Source: Megachile rotundata
Lineage: Eukaryota > Arthropoda > Insecta > Hymenoptera > Megachilidae
Assembly (NCBI RefSeq): GCF_050947335.1
Contig: NW_027473522.1
Span: 124,001-188,000, forward strand
Length of the DNA: 64,000 bases
Reading direction: 5' to 3'
Part shown: piece after piece, positions 1-12,876 of the stretch
How positions within the stretch are numbered: the first letter of the stretch is position 1
Layout of the letters: every line of letters begins with the position of its first letter
Translations under genes and position numbers: made by a program
Notes under the pieces: generated by a model
The model's database searches: none
The model's input: the letters and a program-made list of their open reading frames with translations, nothing else
Told to the model about the DNA's origin: nothing

Positions 1-169
1 TAAGCATAATATGGCTAATAATATGAGTTAGGTTGATAATAATGAGAGTAATAAGTATAGTAATTGTCGTTCTATCGATCATATCTGCATAATATGGTTA
101 ATAATATGAGCTAGATTGATAATAATAAGAGTAATGAGTATAGTAATTGTCGTTCTATCGTTCACATAA

Positions 170-252
170 GCATAATATGGCTAATAATATGAGTTAGATT
201 GATAACAGTGAGTGTAATAAGTATAGTAATTATCTTTCTATCGATCATATAA
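170..252 (+). repeat. Variant monomer with GTGAGTGT middle (type B)
   Basis: This unit has the alternative middle GATAACAGTGAGTGTAATAAG-like sequence (core AGTGAGTGTAA) where the usual unit has AATAAGAGTAA. The three core changes travel together in dozens of units in both orientations (on the other strand the core reads TTACACTCACT). Type B is therefore a discrete subfamily rather than scattered point mutation. This copy also has the rarer TTATCTTTCTATCG instead of TTGTCGTTCTATCG; that marker recurs at 231, 1559, 4796, 6539 and 8282, always at multiples of 83 bp (offsets 1328, 4565, 6308 and 8051 from the first). Confidence 0.85.
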
Positions 253-1165
253 GCATAATATGGCTAATAATATGAGTTAGATTGATAATAATAAGAGAAA
301 TGAATATAGTAATTGTCGTTCTATCGATCATATAAGCATAATATGGCTAATAATATGAGTTAGATTGATAATAATAAGAGTAAGGAGTATACTAATTGTA
401 GTTCTATCGATCATGTCTGCATAATATGGTTTATAATATGGGTTAGATTGATAACAATAAGAGTAATAAGTATAGTAAATGTCGTGCTATCGATCATATC
501 TGCATAATATGGATAATAATATGAGTTAGATTGATAATAGTGAGTGTAATAAGTATAGTAATTGTCGTTCTATCGATCATATTAGCATAATATGGCTAAT
601 AATATGAGTTAGGCTGATAATAATGAGAGTAATAAGTATAGTAATTGTCGTTTTGTCGATCATATAAGCATAATATGGCTAATAATATGAATTAGATTGA
701 TAATAATAAGAGAAATGAATATAGTAATTGTCGTTCTATCGATCATATAAGCATAATATGGCTAATACTATGAGTTAGATTGATAATAATAAGAGAAGTG
801 AGTATAGTCATTGTCGTTCGATCGATCATATAAGCATAATATGGCTAATGATATGAGTTAAATTGATAATAATAAGAGTAATAGGTATAATAATTATCGT
901 TCTACCGATCATATAAGCATAATATGGCTTATAATATGAGTTAGATTGATAATAATAAGAGTAATGAGTATAGTAATTGTCGTTCTATCGATCATATAAG
1001 CATAATATGGCTAATAATATGAGTTAGATTGATAATAATAAGAGTAACGAGTATAGTAACAGTAGTTCTATCGATCATATCTGCATAATATGGTTAATAA
1101 TATGAGTTAGATTGATAATAATAAGAGTAATAAGTATAGTAATTGTAGTTCTATCGATCCTATAA

Positions 1166-1248
1166 GCATAATATGGCTAATAATATGAGTTAGATTGATA
1201 ATAATAAGAGTAATAAGTATAGTAATTGTCGTTCTATCGATCTTATCT
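1166..1248 (+). repeat. Representative 83 bp monomer, + orientation
   Basis: This unit is close to the consensus of the whole array and can serve as a reference. In order it holds: a 9 bp inverted repeat CATA-A-TATG just after the first G; a second copy of ATAATATG 12 bp downstream of the first; a purine-rich middle built from AATAATAAGAGTAATAAG; TATAGTAATTGTCGTTCT; and a ClaI-type ATCGAT site overlapping GATC. Two CpG dinucleotides are present (in GTCGTT and ATCGAT). The only departure I see from the commonest form is CTTAT in place of CATAT near the end. No promoter, ribozyme or protein-binding consensus was identified with confidence. Confidence 0.9.
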
Positions 1249-2078
1249 GCATAATATAGTTAATAATATGAGTTAGATTGATAATAAAAAGAGTAATAAG
1301 TATAGTAATTGTAGTTCTATCGATCATATAAGCATAATATGGTTAATCATATGAGTTAGATTGATAATAGTGAGTGTAATAAGTATAGTAATTGTAGTTC
1401 TATCGATCATATTAGCATAATATGGCTTATAATATGAGTCAGGCTGATAATAATAAGAGTAATGAGTATAGTAATTGTCGTTCTATCGATCGTATTTGCA
1501 TAATGTGGTTAATAATATGAGTTAGATTGATAACAGTGAGTGTAATAAGTATAGTAATTATCTTTCTATCGATCATATAAGCATAATATGGCTAATAATA
1601 TGAGTTAGATTGAGAATAATAAGAGAAATGAATATAGTAATTGTCGTTCTATCGATCATATAAGCATAATATGGCTAATAATATGAGTTAGATTGATAAT
1701 AATAAGAGTAAGGAGTATACTAATTGTAGTTCTATCGATCATGTCTGCATAATATGGTTAATAATATGAGTTAGATTGATAATAATAAGAGTAATAAGTA
1801 TAGTAATTGTAGTTCTATCGATCATATAAGCATAATATGGTTAATCATATGAGTTAGATTGATAATAGTGAGTGTAATAAGTATAGTAATTGTAGTTCTA
1901 TTGCTCATATAAGCAAAATATGGTTAATAATATGAGTTAGATTGGTAATAACAAGAGTTATAAGTATAGTAATTTTAGTTCTATCGATCATATAAGCATA
2001 ATATGGCTAATAATATGAGTTAGATTGATAATAATAAGAGCAAGGAGTATACTAATTGTAGTTCTATCGATCATGTCT

Positions 2079-2244
2079 GCATAATATGGTTAATAATATG
2101 GGTTAGATTGATAACAATAAGAGTAATAAGTATAGTAAATGTCGTGCTATCGATCATATCTGCATAATATGGATAATAATATGAGTTAGATTGATAATAG
2201 TGAGTGTAATAAGTATAGTAATTGTCGTTCTATCGATCATATTA
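2079..2244 (+). repeat. Linked variant monomer pair (GTCGTGC unit followed by type B unit)
   Basis: The first unit carries GTAAATGTCGTGCTATCG, with GTCGTGC in place of GTCGTTC and AAATG in place of AATTG, and ends CATATCTGC. The second is a type B unit (GTGAGTGTAA) ending CATATTAGC. The same pair in the same order occurs near 481, 3298, 5041, 6785 and 8527, and in reverse complement throughout segments 2 and 3 (for example 11466-11631). It is the best evidence that the two orientations of the array share a higher-order ancestor. The following monomer begins ATAATATGGATAATAA, a form special to segment 1. Confidence 0.8.
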
Positions 2245-3300
2245 GCATAATATGGCTAATAATATGAGTTAGGCTGATAATAATGAGAGTAATAAGTATA
2301 GTAATTGTCGATCTGTCGATCATATAAGCATAATATGGCTAATAATATGAATTAGATTGATAATAATAAGAGAACTGAATATAGTAATTGTCGTTCTATC
2401 GATCATATAAGCATAATATGGCTTATAATATGAGTTAGATTGATAATAATAAGAGTAATAAGTATAGTAATTTTCGTCCTATCGATCATGTAAGCATAAT
2501 ATGGCTAACAATATGAGTTAGATTGATAATAATAAGAGTAATGAGTATAGTAATTGTCGTTCTATCGATTATATAAGCATAATATGGCTAATAATATGAG
2601 TTAGATTGATATTAATAAGAGTAATGAGTATACTAATTGTAGTTCTATCGATCATATCTGCATAATATGGTTAATAATATGAGTTAGATTGATAACAATA
2701 AGAGTAATAAGTATAGTAAATGTCGTGCTATCGATCATATCTGCATAATATGGTTAATAATATGAGTTAGATTCAAAATAATAAGAGTAATAAGTATAGT
2801 AATTGTCGTTCTATCGATCACATAAGCATAATATGGCTAATAATATGAGTTAGGCTGATAATAATAAGAGTAATGAGTATAGTAATTGTCGTTCTATCGA
2901 TCGTGTTTGCATAATATGGTTAATAATATGAGTTAGATTGATAATAGTGAGTGTAATTGGTATAGTAATTGTCGTTCTATCGATCATCTTAGTATAATAT
3001 GGTTAATAATATGAGTTAGATTGATAATAATACGAGAAGTGAGTATAGTCATTGTCGTTCGATCGATCATATAAGCATAATATGGCTAATAATATGAGTA
3101 AGATTGATAATAATAAGAGAAGTGAGTATAGTCATTGTCGTTCGATCGATCATATAAGCATAATATGGCTAATGATATGAGTTAGATTGATAATAATAAG
3201 AGTAATGAGTGTACTAATTGTAGTTCTATCGATCATATCTGCATAATATGGTTAATAATATGAGTTAGATTGATAACAATAAGAGCAATAAGTACAGTAA

Positions 3301-5840
3301 ATGTCGTGCTATCGATCATATCTGCATAATATGGATAATAATATGAGTTAGATTGATAATAGTGAGTGTAATAAGTATAGTAATTGTCGTTCTATCGATC
3401 ATATTAGCATAATATGGCTAATAATATGAGTTAGGCTGATAATAATGAGAGTAATAAGTATAGTAATTGTCGTTCTGTCGATCATATAAGCATAATATGG
3501 CTAATAATATGAATTAGATTGATAATAATAAGAGAACTGAATATAGTAATTGGCGTTCTATCGATCATATAAGCATAATATGGCTAATAATATGAGTTAG
3601 ATTGATAATAATAAGAGAAGTGAGTATAGTCATTGTCGTTCGATCGATCATATAAGCATAATATGGATAATGATATGAGTTAAATTGATAATAATAAGAG
3701 TAATAGGTATAATAATTATCGTTCTACCGGTCATATAAGCATAATATGGCTTATAATATGAGTTAGATTGATAATAATAAGAGTAATGAGTATAGTAATT
3801 GTCGTTCTATCGATCATATAAGCATAATATGGCTAATAATATGAGTTAGATTGATAATAATAAGAGTAACGGGTATAGTAACAGTAGTTCTATCGATCAT
3901 ATCTGCATAATATGGTTAATAATATGAGTTAGATTGATAATAATAAGGGTAATAAGTATAGTAATTGTAGTTGTATCGATCCTATAAGCATAATATGGCT
4001 AATAATATGAGTTAGATTGATAATAATAAGAGTAATATGTATAGTAATTGTCGTCCTACCGATCATATCTGCATAATATGGTTAATCATGTGAGTTAGAT
4101 TGATAATAGTGAGTGTAATAAGTATAGCAATTGTAGTTCTATTGCTCATATAAGCAAAATATGGTTAATAATATGAGTTAGATTGATAATAGTGAGTGTA
4201 ATAAGTATAGTAATTGTCGTTCTATCGATCATATTAGCATAATATGGTTAATAATATGAGATAGATTGATAATAGTGAGTGTAATAAGTACAGTAATTGT
4301 CGTTCTATCGATCATATTAGCATAATATGGTTAATAATATGAGCTAGATTGATAATAATAAGAGTAATGAGTATAGTAATTGTCGTTCTATCGTTCATAT
4401 AAGCATAATATGGCTAATAATATGAGTTAGGCTGATAATAATAAGAGTAATGAGTATAGTAATTGTCGTTCTATCGATCATATTTGCATAATATGGTTAA
4501 TAATATGCGTTAGATTGATAACTGTGAGTGTAATAAGTATAGTAATTGTCGTTTTATCGATCATATTAGCATAATATGGCTCATAATATGGGTTAGATTG
4601 ATAATAATAAGAGTAATGAGTATAGTAATTGTAGTTCTATCGATCTTATCTGCATAATATGGTTAATAATATGAGTTAGATTGATAATAATAAGAGTAAT
4701 AAGTATAGTAATTGTCGTTCTATCGATCACATAAGCATAATATGGCTAAAAATATGAGTTAGATTGATAACAGTGAGTGTAATAAGTATAGTAATTATCT
4801 TTCTATCGATCATATAAGCATAATATGGCTAATAATATGAGTTAGATTGATAATAATAAGAGAAATGAATATAGTAATTGTCGTTCTATCGATCATATAA
4901 GCATAATATGGCTAATAATATGAGTTAGATTGATAATAATAAGAGTAAGGAGTATACTAATTGTAGTTCTATCGATCATGTCTGCATAATATGGTTTATA
5001 ATATGGGTTAGATTGATAACAATAAGAGTAATAAGTATAGTAAATGTCGTGCTATCGATCATATCTGCATAATATGGATAATAATATGAGTTAGATTGAT
5101 AATAGTGAGTGTAATAAGTATAGTAATTGTCGTTCTATCGATCATATTAGCATAATATGGCTAATAATATGAGTTAGGCTGATAATAATGAGAGTAATAA
5201 GTATAGTAATTGTCGTTTTGTCGATCATATAAGCATAATATGGCTAATAATATGAATTAGATTGATAATAATAAGAGAAATGAATATAGTAATTGTCGTT
5301 CTATCGATCATATAAGCATAATATGGCTAATAATATGAGTTAGATTGATAATAATAAGAGAAGTGAGTATAGTCATTGTCGTTCGATCGATCATATAAGC
5401 ATAATATGGCTAATGATATGAGTTAAATTGATAATAATAAGAGTAATAGGTATAATAATTATCGTTCTACCGATCATATAAGCATAATATGGCTTATAAT
5501 ATGAGTTAGATTGATAATAATAAGAGTAATGAGTATAGTAATTGTCGTTCTATCGATCATATAAGCATAATATGGCTAATAATATGAGTTAGATTGATAA
5601 TAATAAGAGTAACGAGTATAGTAACAGTAGTTCTATCGATCATATCTGCATAATATGGTTAATAATATGAGTTAGATTGATAATAATAAGAGTAATAAGT
5701 ATAGTAATTGTAGTTCTATCGATCCTATAAGCATAATATGGCTAATAATATGAGTTAGATTGATAATAATAAGAGTAATAAGTATAGTAATTGTCGTTCT
5801 ATCGATCTTATCTGCATAATATAGTTAATAATATGAGTTA
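3301..5840 (+). repeat. 42-monomer (3486 bp) higher-order repeat, copy 1 (matched part)
   Basis: This stretch matches 6787-9327 at a constant offset of 3486 bp (42 x 83), rising to 3487 after the extra base near 9184. Markers that line up include ATGTCGTGCT at 3301 and 6787, TAATCATGTGAG near 4081 and 7567, TTATCTTTC at 4796 and 8282, and GTTTTGTCG at 5215 and 8701. The match weakens left of about 3300 and fails after about 5840, where GATTCATAAT faces GATTGATAATAAA. I saw only scattered single-base differences but did not count them. The arrangement implies a fairly recent block duplication. Confidence 0.85.
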
Positions 5841-6339
5841 GATTCATAATAATAAGAGTAATAAGTATAGTAATTGTCGTTCTATCGATCACATAAGCAT
5901 AATATGGCTAATAATATGAGTTAGATTGATAATAATGAGAGTAATAAGTAGAGTAATTGTCGTTCTGTCGATCACATAAGCATAATATGGCTAATAATCT
6001 GAGTTAGATTGATAATAGTAAGAGTAATAAGTGTAGTAAATGTCGTGCTATCGATCATATCTGCATAATATGGTTAATAATATGAGTTAGATTCATAATA
6101 ATAAGAGTAATAAGTATAGTAATTGTCGTTCTATCGATCACATAAGCATAATATGGCTAATAATATGAGTTAGATTGATAATAATGAGAGTAATAAGTAG
6201 AGTAATTGTCGTTCTATCGATCATATAAGCATAGTATGGCTAATAATATGAGTTAGATTGATAATAATAAGAGAAATGAGTATAGTAATTGTCCTTCTAT
6301 CGATCATATCTGCATAATATGGTTAATAATGTCAGTTAG

Positions 6340-6760
6340 ATTGATAATAGTGAGTGTAATAAGTATAGTAATTGTAGTTCTATCGATCATATTAGCATAA
6401 TATGGCTTATAACATGAGTTAGGCTGATAATAATAAGAGTAATGAGTATAGTAATTGTCGTTCTATCGATCGTATTTGCATAATGTGGTTAATAATATGA
6501 GTTAGATTGATAACAGTGAGTGTAATAAGTATAGTAATTATCTTTCTATCGATCATATAAGCATAATATGGCTAATAATATGAGTTAGATTGAGAATAAT
6601 AAGAGAAATGAATATAGTAATTGTCGTTCTATCGATCATATAAGCATAATATGGCTAATAATATAAGTTAGATTGATAATAATAAGAGTAAGGAGTATAC
6701 TAATTGTAGTTCTATCGATCATGTCTGCATAATATGGTTAATAATATGGGTTAGATTGAT
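6340..6760 (+). repeat. Five-monomer block shared with 1360-1780
   Basis: The stretch matches 1360-1780 at an offset of 4980 bp (60 monomers). Shared rare markers are TCGTATTTGCATAATGTGG (near 1490 and 6470), TTATCTTTC (1559 and 6539) and TTGAGAATAATAAG. From about 6690 it instead matches 2041-2420 at 4648 bp (56 monomers), so four monomers separate the two alignments. This is a join between two source blocks. Edges are approximate. Confidence 0.65.
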
Positions 6761-6786
6761 AACAATAAGAGTAATAAGTATAGTAA

Positions 6787-9327
6787 ATGTCGTGCTATCG
6801 ATCATATCTGCATAATATGGATAATAATATGAGTTAGATTGATAATAGTGAGTGTAATAAGTATAGTAATTGTCGTTCTATCGATCATATTAGCATAATA
6901 TGGCTAATAATATGAGTTAGGCTGATAATAATGAGAGTAATAAGTATAGTAATTGTCGTTCTGTCGATCATATAAGCATAATATGGCTAATAATATGAAT
7001 TAGATTGATAATAATAAGAGAACTGAATATAGTAATTGGCGTTCTATCGATCATATAAGCATAATATGGCTAATAATATGAGTTAGATTGATAATAATAA
7101 GAGAAGTGAGTATAGTCATTGTCGTTCGATCGATCATATAAGCATAATATGGATAATGATATGAGTTAAATTGATAATAATAAGAGTAATAGGTATAATA
7201 ATTATCGTTCTACCGGTCATATAAGCATAATATGGCTTATAATATGAGTTAGATTGATAATAATAAGAGTAATGAGTATAGTAATTGTCGTTCTATCGAT
7301 CATATAAGCATAATATGGCTAATAATATGAGTTAGATTGATAATAATAAGAGTAACGGGTATAGTAACAGTAGTTCTATCGATCATATCTGCATAATATG
7401 GTTAATAATATGAGTTAGATTGATAATAATAAGAGTAATAAGTATAGTAATTGTAGTTGTATCGATCCTATAAGCATAATATGGCTAATAATATGAGTTA
7501 GATTGATAATAATAAGAGTAATATGTATAGTAATTGTCGTCCTACCGATCATATCTGCATAATATGGTTAATCATGTGAGTTAGATTGATAATAGTGAGT
7601 GTAATAAGTATAGCAATTGTAGTTCTATTGCTCATATAAGCAAAATATGGTTAATAATATGAGTTAGATTGATAATAGTGAGTGTAATAAGTATAGTAAT
7701 TGTCGTTCTATCGATCATATTAGCATAATATGGTTAATAATATGAGATAGATTGATAATAGTGAGTGTAATAAGTACAGTAATTGTCGTTCTATCGATCA
7801 TATTAGCATAATATGGTTAATAATATGAGCTAGATTGATAATAATAAGAGTAATGAGTATAGTAATTGTCGTTCTATCGTTCATATAAGCATAATATGGC
7901 TAATAATATGAGTTAGGCTGATAATAATAAGAGTAATGAGTATAGTAATTGTCGTTCTATCGATCATATTTGCATAATATGGTTAATAATATGCGTTAGA
8001 TTGATAACAGTGAGTGTAATAAGTATAGTAATTGTCGTTTTATCGATCATATTAGCATAATATGGCTCATAATATGGGTTAGATTGATAATAATAAGAGT
8101 AATGAGTATAGTAATTGTAGTTCTATCGATCTTATCTGCATAATATGGTTAATAATATGAGTTAGATTGATAATAATAAGAGTAATAAGTATAGTAATTG
8201 TCGTTCTATCGATCACATAAGCATAATATGGCTAATAATATGAGTTAGATTGATAACAGTGAGTGTAATAAGTATAGTAATTATCTTTCTATCGATCATA
8301 TAAGCATAATATGGCTAATAATATGAGTTAGATTGATAATAATAAGAGAAATGAATATAGTAATTGTCGTTCTATCGATCATATAAGCATAATATGGCTA
8401 ATAATATGAGTTAGATTGATAATAATAAGAGTAAGGAGTATACTAATTGTAGTTCTATCGATCATGTCTGCATAATATGGTTTATAATATGGGTTAGATT
8501 GATAACAATAAGAGTAATAAGTATAGTAAATGTCGTGCTATCGATCATATCTGCATAATATGGATAATAATATGAGTTAGATTGATAATAGTGAGTGTAA
8601 TAAGTATAGTAATTGTCGTTCTATCGATCATATTAGCATAATATGGCTAATAATATGAGTTAGGCTGATAATAATGAGAGTAATAAGTATAGTAATTGTC
8701 GTTTTGTCGATCATATAAGCATAATATGGCTAATAATATGAATTAGATTGATAATAATAAGAGAAATGAATATAGTAATTGTCGTTCTATCGATCATATA
8801 AGCATAATATGGCTAATAATATGAGTTAGATTGATAATAATAAGAGAAGTGAGTATAGTCATTGTCGTTCGATCGATCATATAAGCATAATATGGCTAAT
8901 GATATGAGTTAAATTGATAATAATAAGAGTAATAGGTATAATAATTATCGTTCTACCGATCATATAAGCATAATATGGCTTATAATATGAGTTAGATTGA
9001 TAATAATAAGAGTAATGAGTATAGTAATTGTCGTTCTATCGATCATATAAGCATAATATGGCTAATAATATGAGTTAGATTGATAATAATAAGAGTAACG
9101 AGTATAGTAACAGTAGTTCTATCGATCATATCTGCATAATATGGTTAATAATATGAGTTAGATTGATAATAATAAGAGTAATAAAGTATAGTAATTGTAG
9201 TTCTATCGATCCTATAAGCATAATATGGCTAATAATATGAGTTAGATTGATAATAATAAGAGTAATAAGTATAGTAATTGTCGTTCTATCGATCTTATCT
9301 GCATAATATAGTTAATAATATGAGTTA
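6787..9327 (+). repeat. 42-monomer (3486 bp) higher-order repeat, copy 2 (truncated)
   Basis: This is the second copy of the block at 3301-5840. It has one extra A at about 9184 (AATAAAGTATAG against AATAAGTATAG), the only net indel in segment 1. After about 9327 the sequence switches to match 1262-1360 and then 1801-1960 (shared markers ATTGCTCATATAAGCAAAAT and CAAGAGTTATAAG), so the end of the segment is a mosaic of other blocks. The segment then runs into the N gap. Confidence 0.82.
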
Positions 9328-9680
9328 GATTGATAATAAAAAGAGTAATAAGTATAGTAATTGTAGTTCTATCGATCATATAAGCATAATATGGTTAATC
9401 ATATGAGTTAGATTGATAATAGTGAGTGTAATAAGTATAGTAATTGTAGTTCTATTGCTCATATAAGCAAAATATGGTTAATAATATGAGTTAGATTAGT
9501 AATAACAAGAGTTATAAGTATAGTAATTTTAGTTCTATCGATCATATAAGCATAATGTGGCTAATAATATGAGTTAGATTGATAATAATAAGAGTAATAA
9601 GTATAGGAATTGTCGTCCTATCGATCATATCTGCATAATATGGTTAATAATATGAGTTAGATTCATAATAATAAGAGTAA

Positions 9681-9780
9681 NNNNNNNNNNNNNNNNNNNN
9701 NNNNNNNNNNNNNNNNNNNNNNNNNNNNNNNNNNNNNNNNNNNNNNNNNNNNNNNNNNNNNNNNNNNNNNNNNNNNNNNN
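9681..9780. other. Assembly gap, 100 N
   Basis: Exactly 100 N, the usual placeholder for a gap of unknown length. The satellite is in + orientation up to the last base before it and in - orientation from the first base after it. The real distance, and whether the two flanks truly face each other, cannot be read from the sequence. Confidence 0.99.
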
Positions 9781-11465
9781 TAACTCATATTATTGACCAT
9801 ATTATGCAGATATGATCGATAGAACGACAATTACTATACTTATTACTCTTATTATTATCAATCTAAGTCATATTATTAGCCATATTATGCTTATATGATC
9901 GATAGAACGACAATCACTATACTTATTACTCTTATTATTATCAATCTAACTCATGTTATTAACCATATTATGCTAATATGATCGATAGAACGACAATTAC
10001 TATACTTATTACTCTTATTGTTATCAATCTAACTCATACTATTAACCATGTTATGCTAATATGATCGATAGAACGACAATTACTATACTTATTACACTCA
10101 CTATTATCAATCTAATTCATATTATTAGCCATATTATGCTTATATGATCGATAGAACGACAATTACTGTACTCATTACTCTTATTATTATCAATCTAACT
10201 CATATTATTAGCCATATTATGCTTAAATGATCGATAGAACGACAATTACTATACTTATTACTCTTATCATTATCGATCTAACTCATATTATTAGCCATAT
10301 TATGCTTATATGATCGATAGAGCGACAATTACTATACTTATTACTCTTATTATTATCAATCTAACTCATATTATTGACCATATTATGCAGATATGATCGA
10401 TAGAACGACAATTACTATACTTATTACTCTTATTATTATCAATCTAAGTCATATTATTACCCATATTATGCTCATATGATCGATAGAACGACAATTACTA
10501 TACCTATTACACTCACTATTATCAATCTAACTCATATTATTAACCATATTATGCAGATATGATCGATAGCACGACATTTACTATATTTATTACGCTTATT
10601 ATTATCAACCTAACTCATATTATTAGCCATATTATGCTTATATGATCGATAGAACGACAATTACTATACTTATTACTCTTATTATTATAAATCTAACTCA
10701 TATTATTAGCCATATTATGCTTATATTATCGATAGAACGACAATTACTATACTTATTACTCTTATTATTATCAATCTAACTCATATTATTAGCCATATTG
10801 TGCTTATATGAGCGATAGAACGACAATTACTATATTTATTACACTCACTATTATCAATCTAACTCATATTATTGACCATATTATGCAGATATGATCGATA
10901 GAACGACAATTACTATACTCATTACTCTTATTATTATCAATCTAACTCATGCTATTAGCCATATTATGGTTATATGATCGATATAACGACAATTACTATA
11001 CTTATTACTCTTATTATTAACAATCTAACTGATATTATTAACCATATTATGCAGATATGATCGATAGAACGACAATTACTATATTTATTACTCTTATTAT
11101 TATAAATCTAACTCATAGTATTAGCCATATTATGCAGATATGATCGATAGAACGACAATTACTATACTTATTACTCTTATTATTATCAATCTAAGTCATA
11201 TTATTACCCATATTATGCTCATATGATCGATAGAACGACAATTACTATACCTATTACACTCACTATTATCAATCTAACTCATATTATTAACCATATTATG
11301 CAGATATGATCGATAGAACGACAATTACTATATTTATTACTCTTATTATTATAAATCTAACTCATAGTATTAGCCATATTATGCTTATATGATCGATAGA
11401 ACGACAATTACTATACTTATTACTCTTATTATTATCAATCTAACTCATATTATTAACCATATTAT

Positions 11466-11797
11466 GCTAATATGATCGATAGAACGACAATTACTATACT
11501 TATTACACTCACTATTATCAATCTAACTCATATTATTAACCATATTATGCAGATATGATCGATAGCACGACATTTACTATACTTATTACTCGTATTATTA
11601 TCAACCTAACTCATATTATTAGCCATATTATGCTTATATGATCGATAGAAAGACAATCACTATACTTATTACTCTTATTATTATCTACCTAACTCATATT
11701 ATTAGCCATATTATGCTTATATTATCGATAGAACGACAATTACTATACTTATTACTCTTATTCTTATAAATCTAACTCATATTATTAGCCATATTAT
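11466..11797 (-). repeat. Four-monomer variant cassette
   Basis: Four consecutive units starting at 11466, 11549, 11632 and 11715 carry a fixed series of variants. The first is GCTAATAT with the type B core TTACACTCACT. The second is GCAGATAT with GATAGCACGACATTTAC and TTACTCGTA. The third is GATAGAAAGACAATCAC with TTATCTACC. The fourth is GCTTATATTATCG. The same series, with small changes, recurs more than twenty times on this strand; its second unit is found for example near 13043, 17110, 18604, 24829, 28979, 33627, 35287, 38275, 40517, 43923, 49609, 54916, 59477 and 63137. The first two units also occur in segment 1 in reverse complement. It is a convenient marker of the higher-order family. 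Confidence 0.85.
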
Positions 11798-12876
11798 ACT
11801 TATATGATCGATAGAACGACAATTACTGTACTCATTACTCTTATTATTATCAATCTAACTCATATTATTAGCCATATTATGCTTAAATGATCGATAGAAC
11901 GACAATTACTATACTTATTACTCTTATTATTATCTACCTAACTCATATTATTAGCCATATTATGCTTATATTATCGATAGAACGACAATTACTATACTTA
12001 TTACGCTTATTATTATCAATCTAACTCATATTATTAGCCATATTATGCTTATATGATCGATAGAACGAGAATTACTATACTCACTACTCTTAGTATTATC
12101 AATCTAACTCATATTATTAGCCATATTATGCGTATATTATCGATAGAACGACAATTACTATACTTATTACTCTTATTATTATCAATCTAACTCATATTAT
12201 TGACCATATTATGCAGATATGATCGATAGAACGACAATTACTATACTTATTACTCTTATTATTATCAATCTAAGTCATATTATTAGCCATATTATGCTTA
12301 TATGATCGATAGAACGACAATCACTATACTTATTACTCTTATTATTATCAATCTAACTCATGTTATTAACCATATTATGCTAATATGATCGATAGAACGA
12401 CAATTACTATACTTATTACTCTTATTGTTATCAATCTAACTCATATTATTAACCATATTATGCTAATATGATCGACAGAACGACAATTACTATACTTATT
12501 ACACTCACTATTATCAATCTAACTCATATTATTAACCATATTATGCTTATATGATCGATAGAACGACAATTATTGTACTTATTACTCTTATCATTATCGA
12601 TCTAACTCATATTATTAGCCATATTATGCTTATATGATCGATAGAACGACAATTATTGTACTTATTACTCTTATCATTATCGATCTAACTCATATTATTA
12701 GCCATATTATGCTTATATGATCGATAGAACGACAATTACTATACTTATTACTCTTATTGTTATCAATCTAACTCATATTCTTAGCCATATTATGCTTATA
12801 TGATCGATAGAACGACAATTACTATACTCACTACTCTTATTATTATCAATCTAACTCATATTATTAGCCATATTAT

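Larger units (their letters stand above)
165..1278 (+). repeat. Partial copy of the 3486 bp higher-order unit
   Basis: About 13 monomers match 4730-5843 at an offset of 4565 bp (55 monomers), and match again near 8216-9330 at 8051 bp (97 monomers). Shared rare markers include TTATCTTTC at 231, GTTTTGTCG at 650 (repeated at 5215 and 8701) and GCATAATATAGTT near 1247. The match breaks at the left where GTTCACATAAGC meets GATCACATAAGC, and at the right after about 1278 when compared with 5843. Compared with 9330 it runs on a little further. Edges are approximate because neighbouring monomers are similar. Confidence 0.75.
1..9680 (+). repeat. Satellite array segment 1, 83 bp monomer, + orientation
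   Basis: About 117 head-to-tail copies of an 83 bp monomer. Each unit begins GCATAATATGG and ends near TCGATCATATAA. The first starts are at 4, 87, 170 and 253, and a late one is at 9633, which is 116 x 83 + 1 from the first; the single extra base is an added A at about 9184. The + strand of the unit is G-rich relative to C (about 14 G to 6 C in the consensus). Stops occur in every frame, and 83 is not divisible by 3, so the frame rotates between units and no coding is possible. There is no spacer, transposon or unique sequence. Units differ by linked substitutions that recur in blocks (see the 3486 bp entries). The likely role is structural heterochromatin; I infer this from array form only. 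The family is not one I recognise. Confidence 0.98.

Noticed and set aside
815..832. CENP-B box-like sequence TTCGATCGATC in some units
   Set aside because: The TTCG-4N-A half of the box fits, but the required CGGG half is absent (ATAT instead), and most monomers have TTCTATCG. It is a chance partial match.
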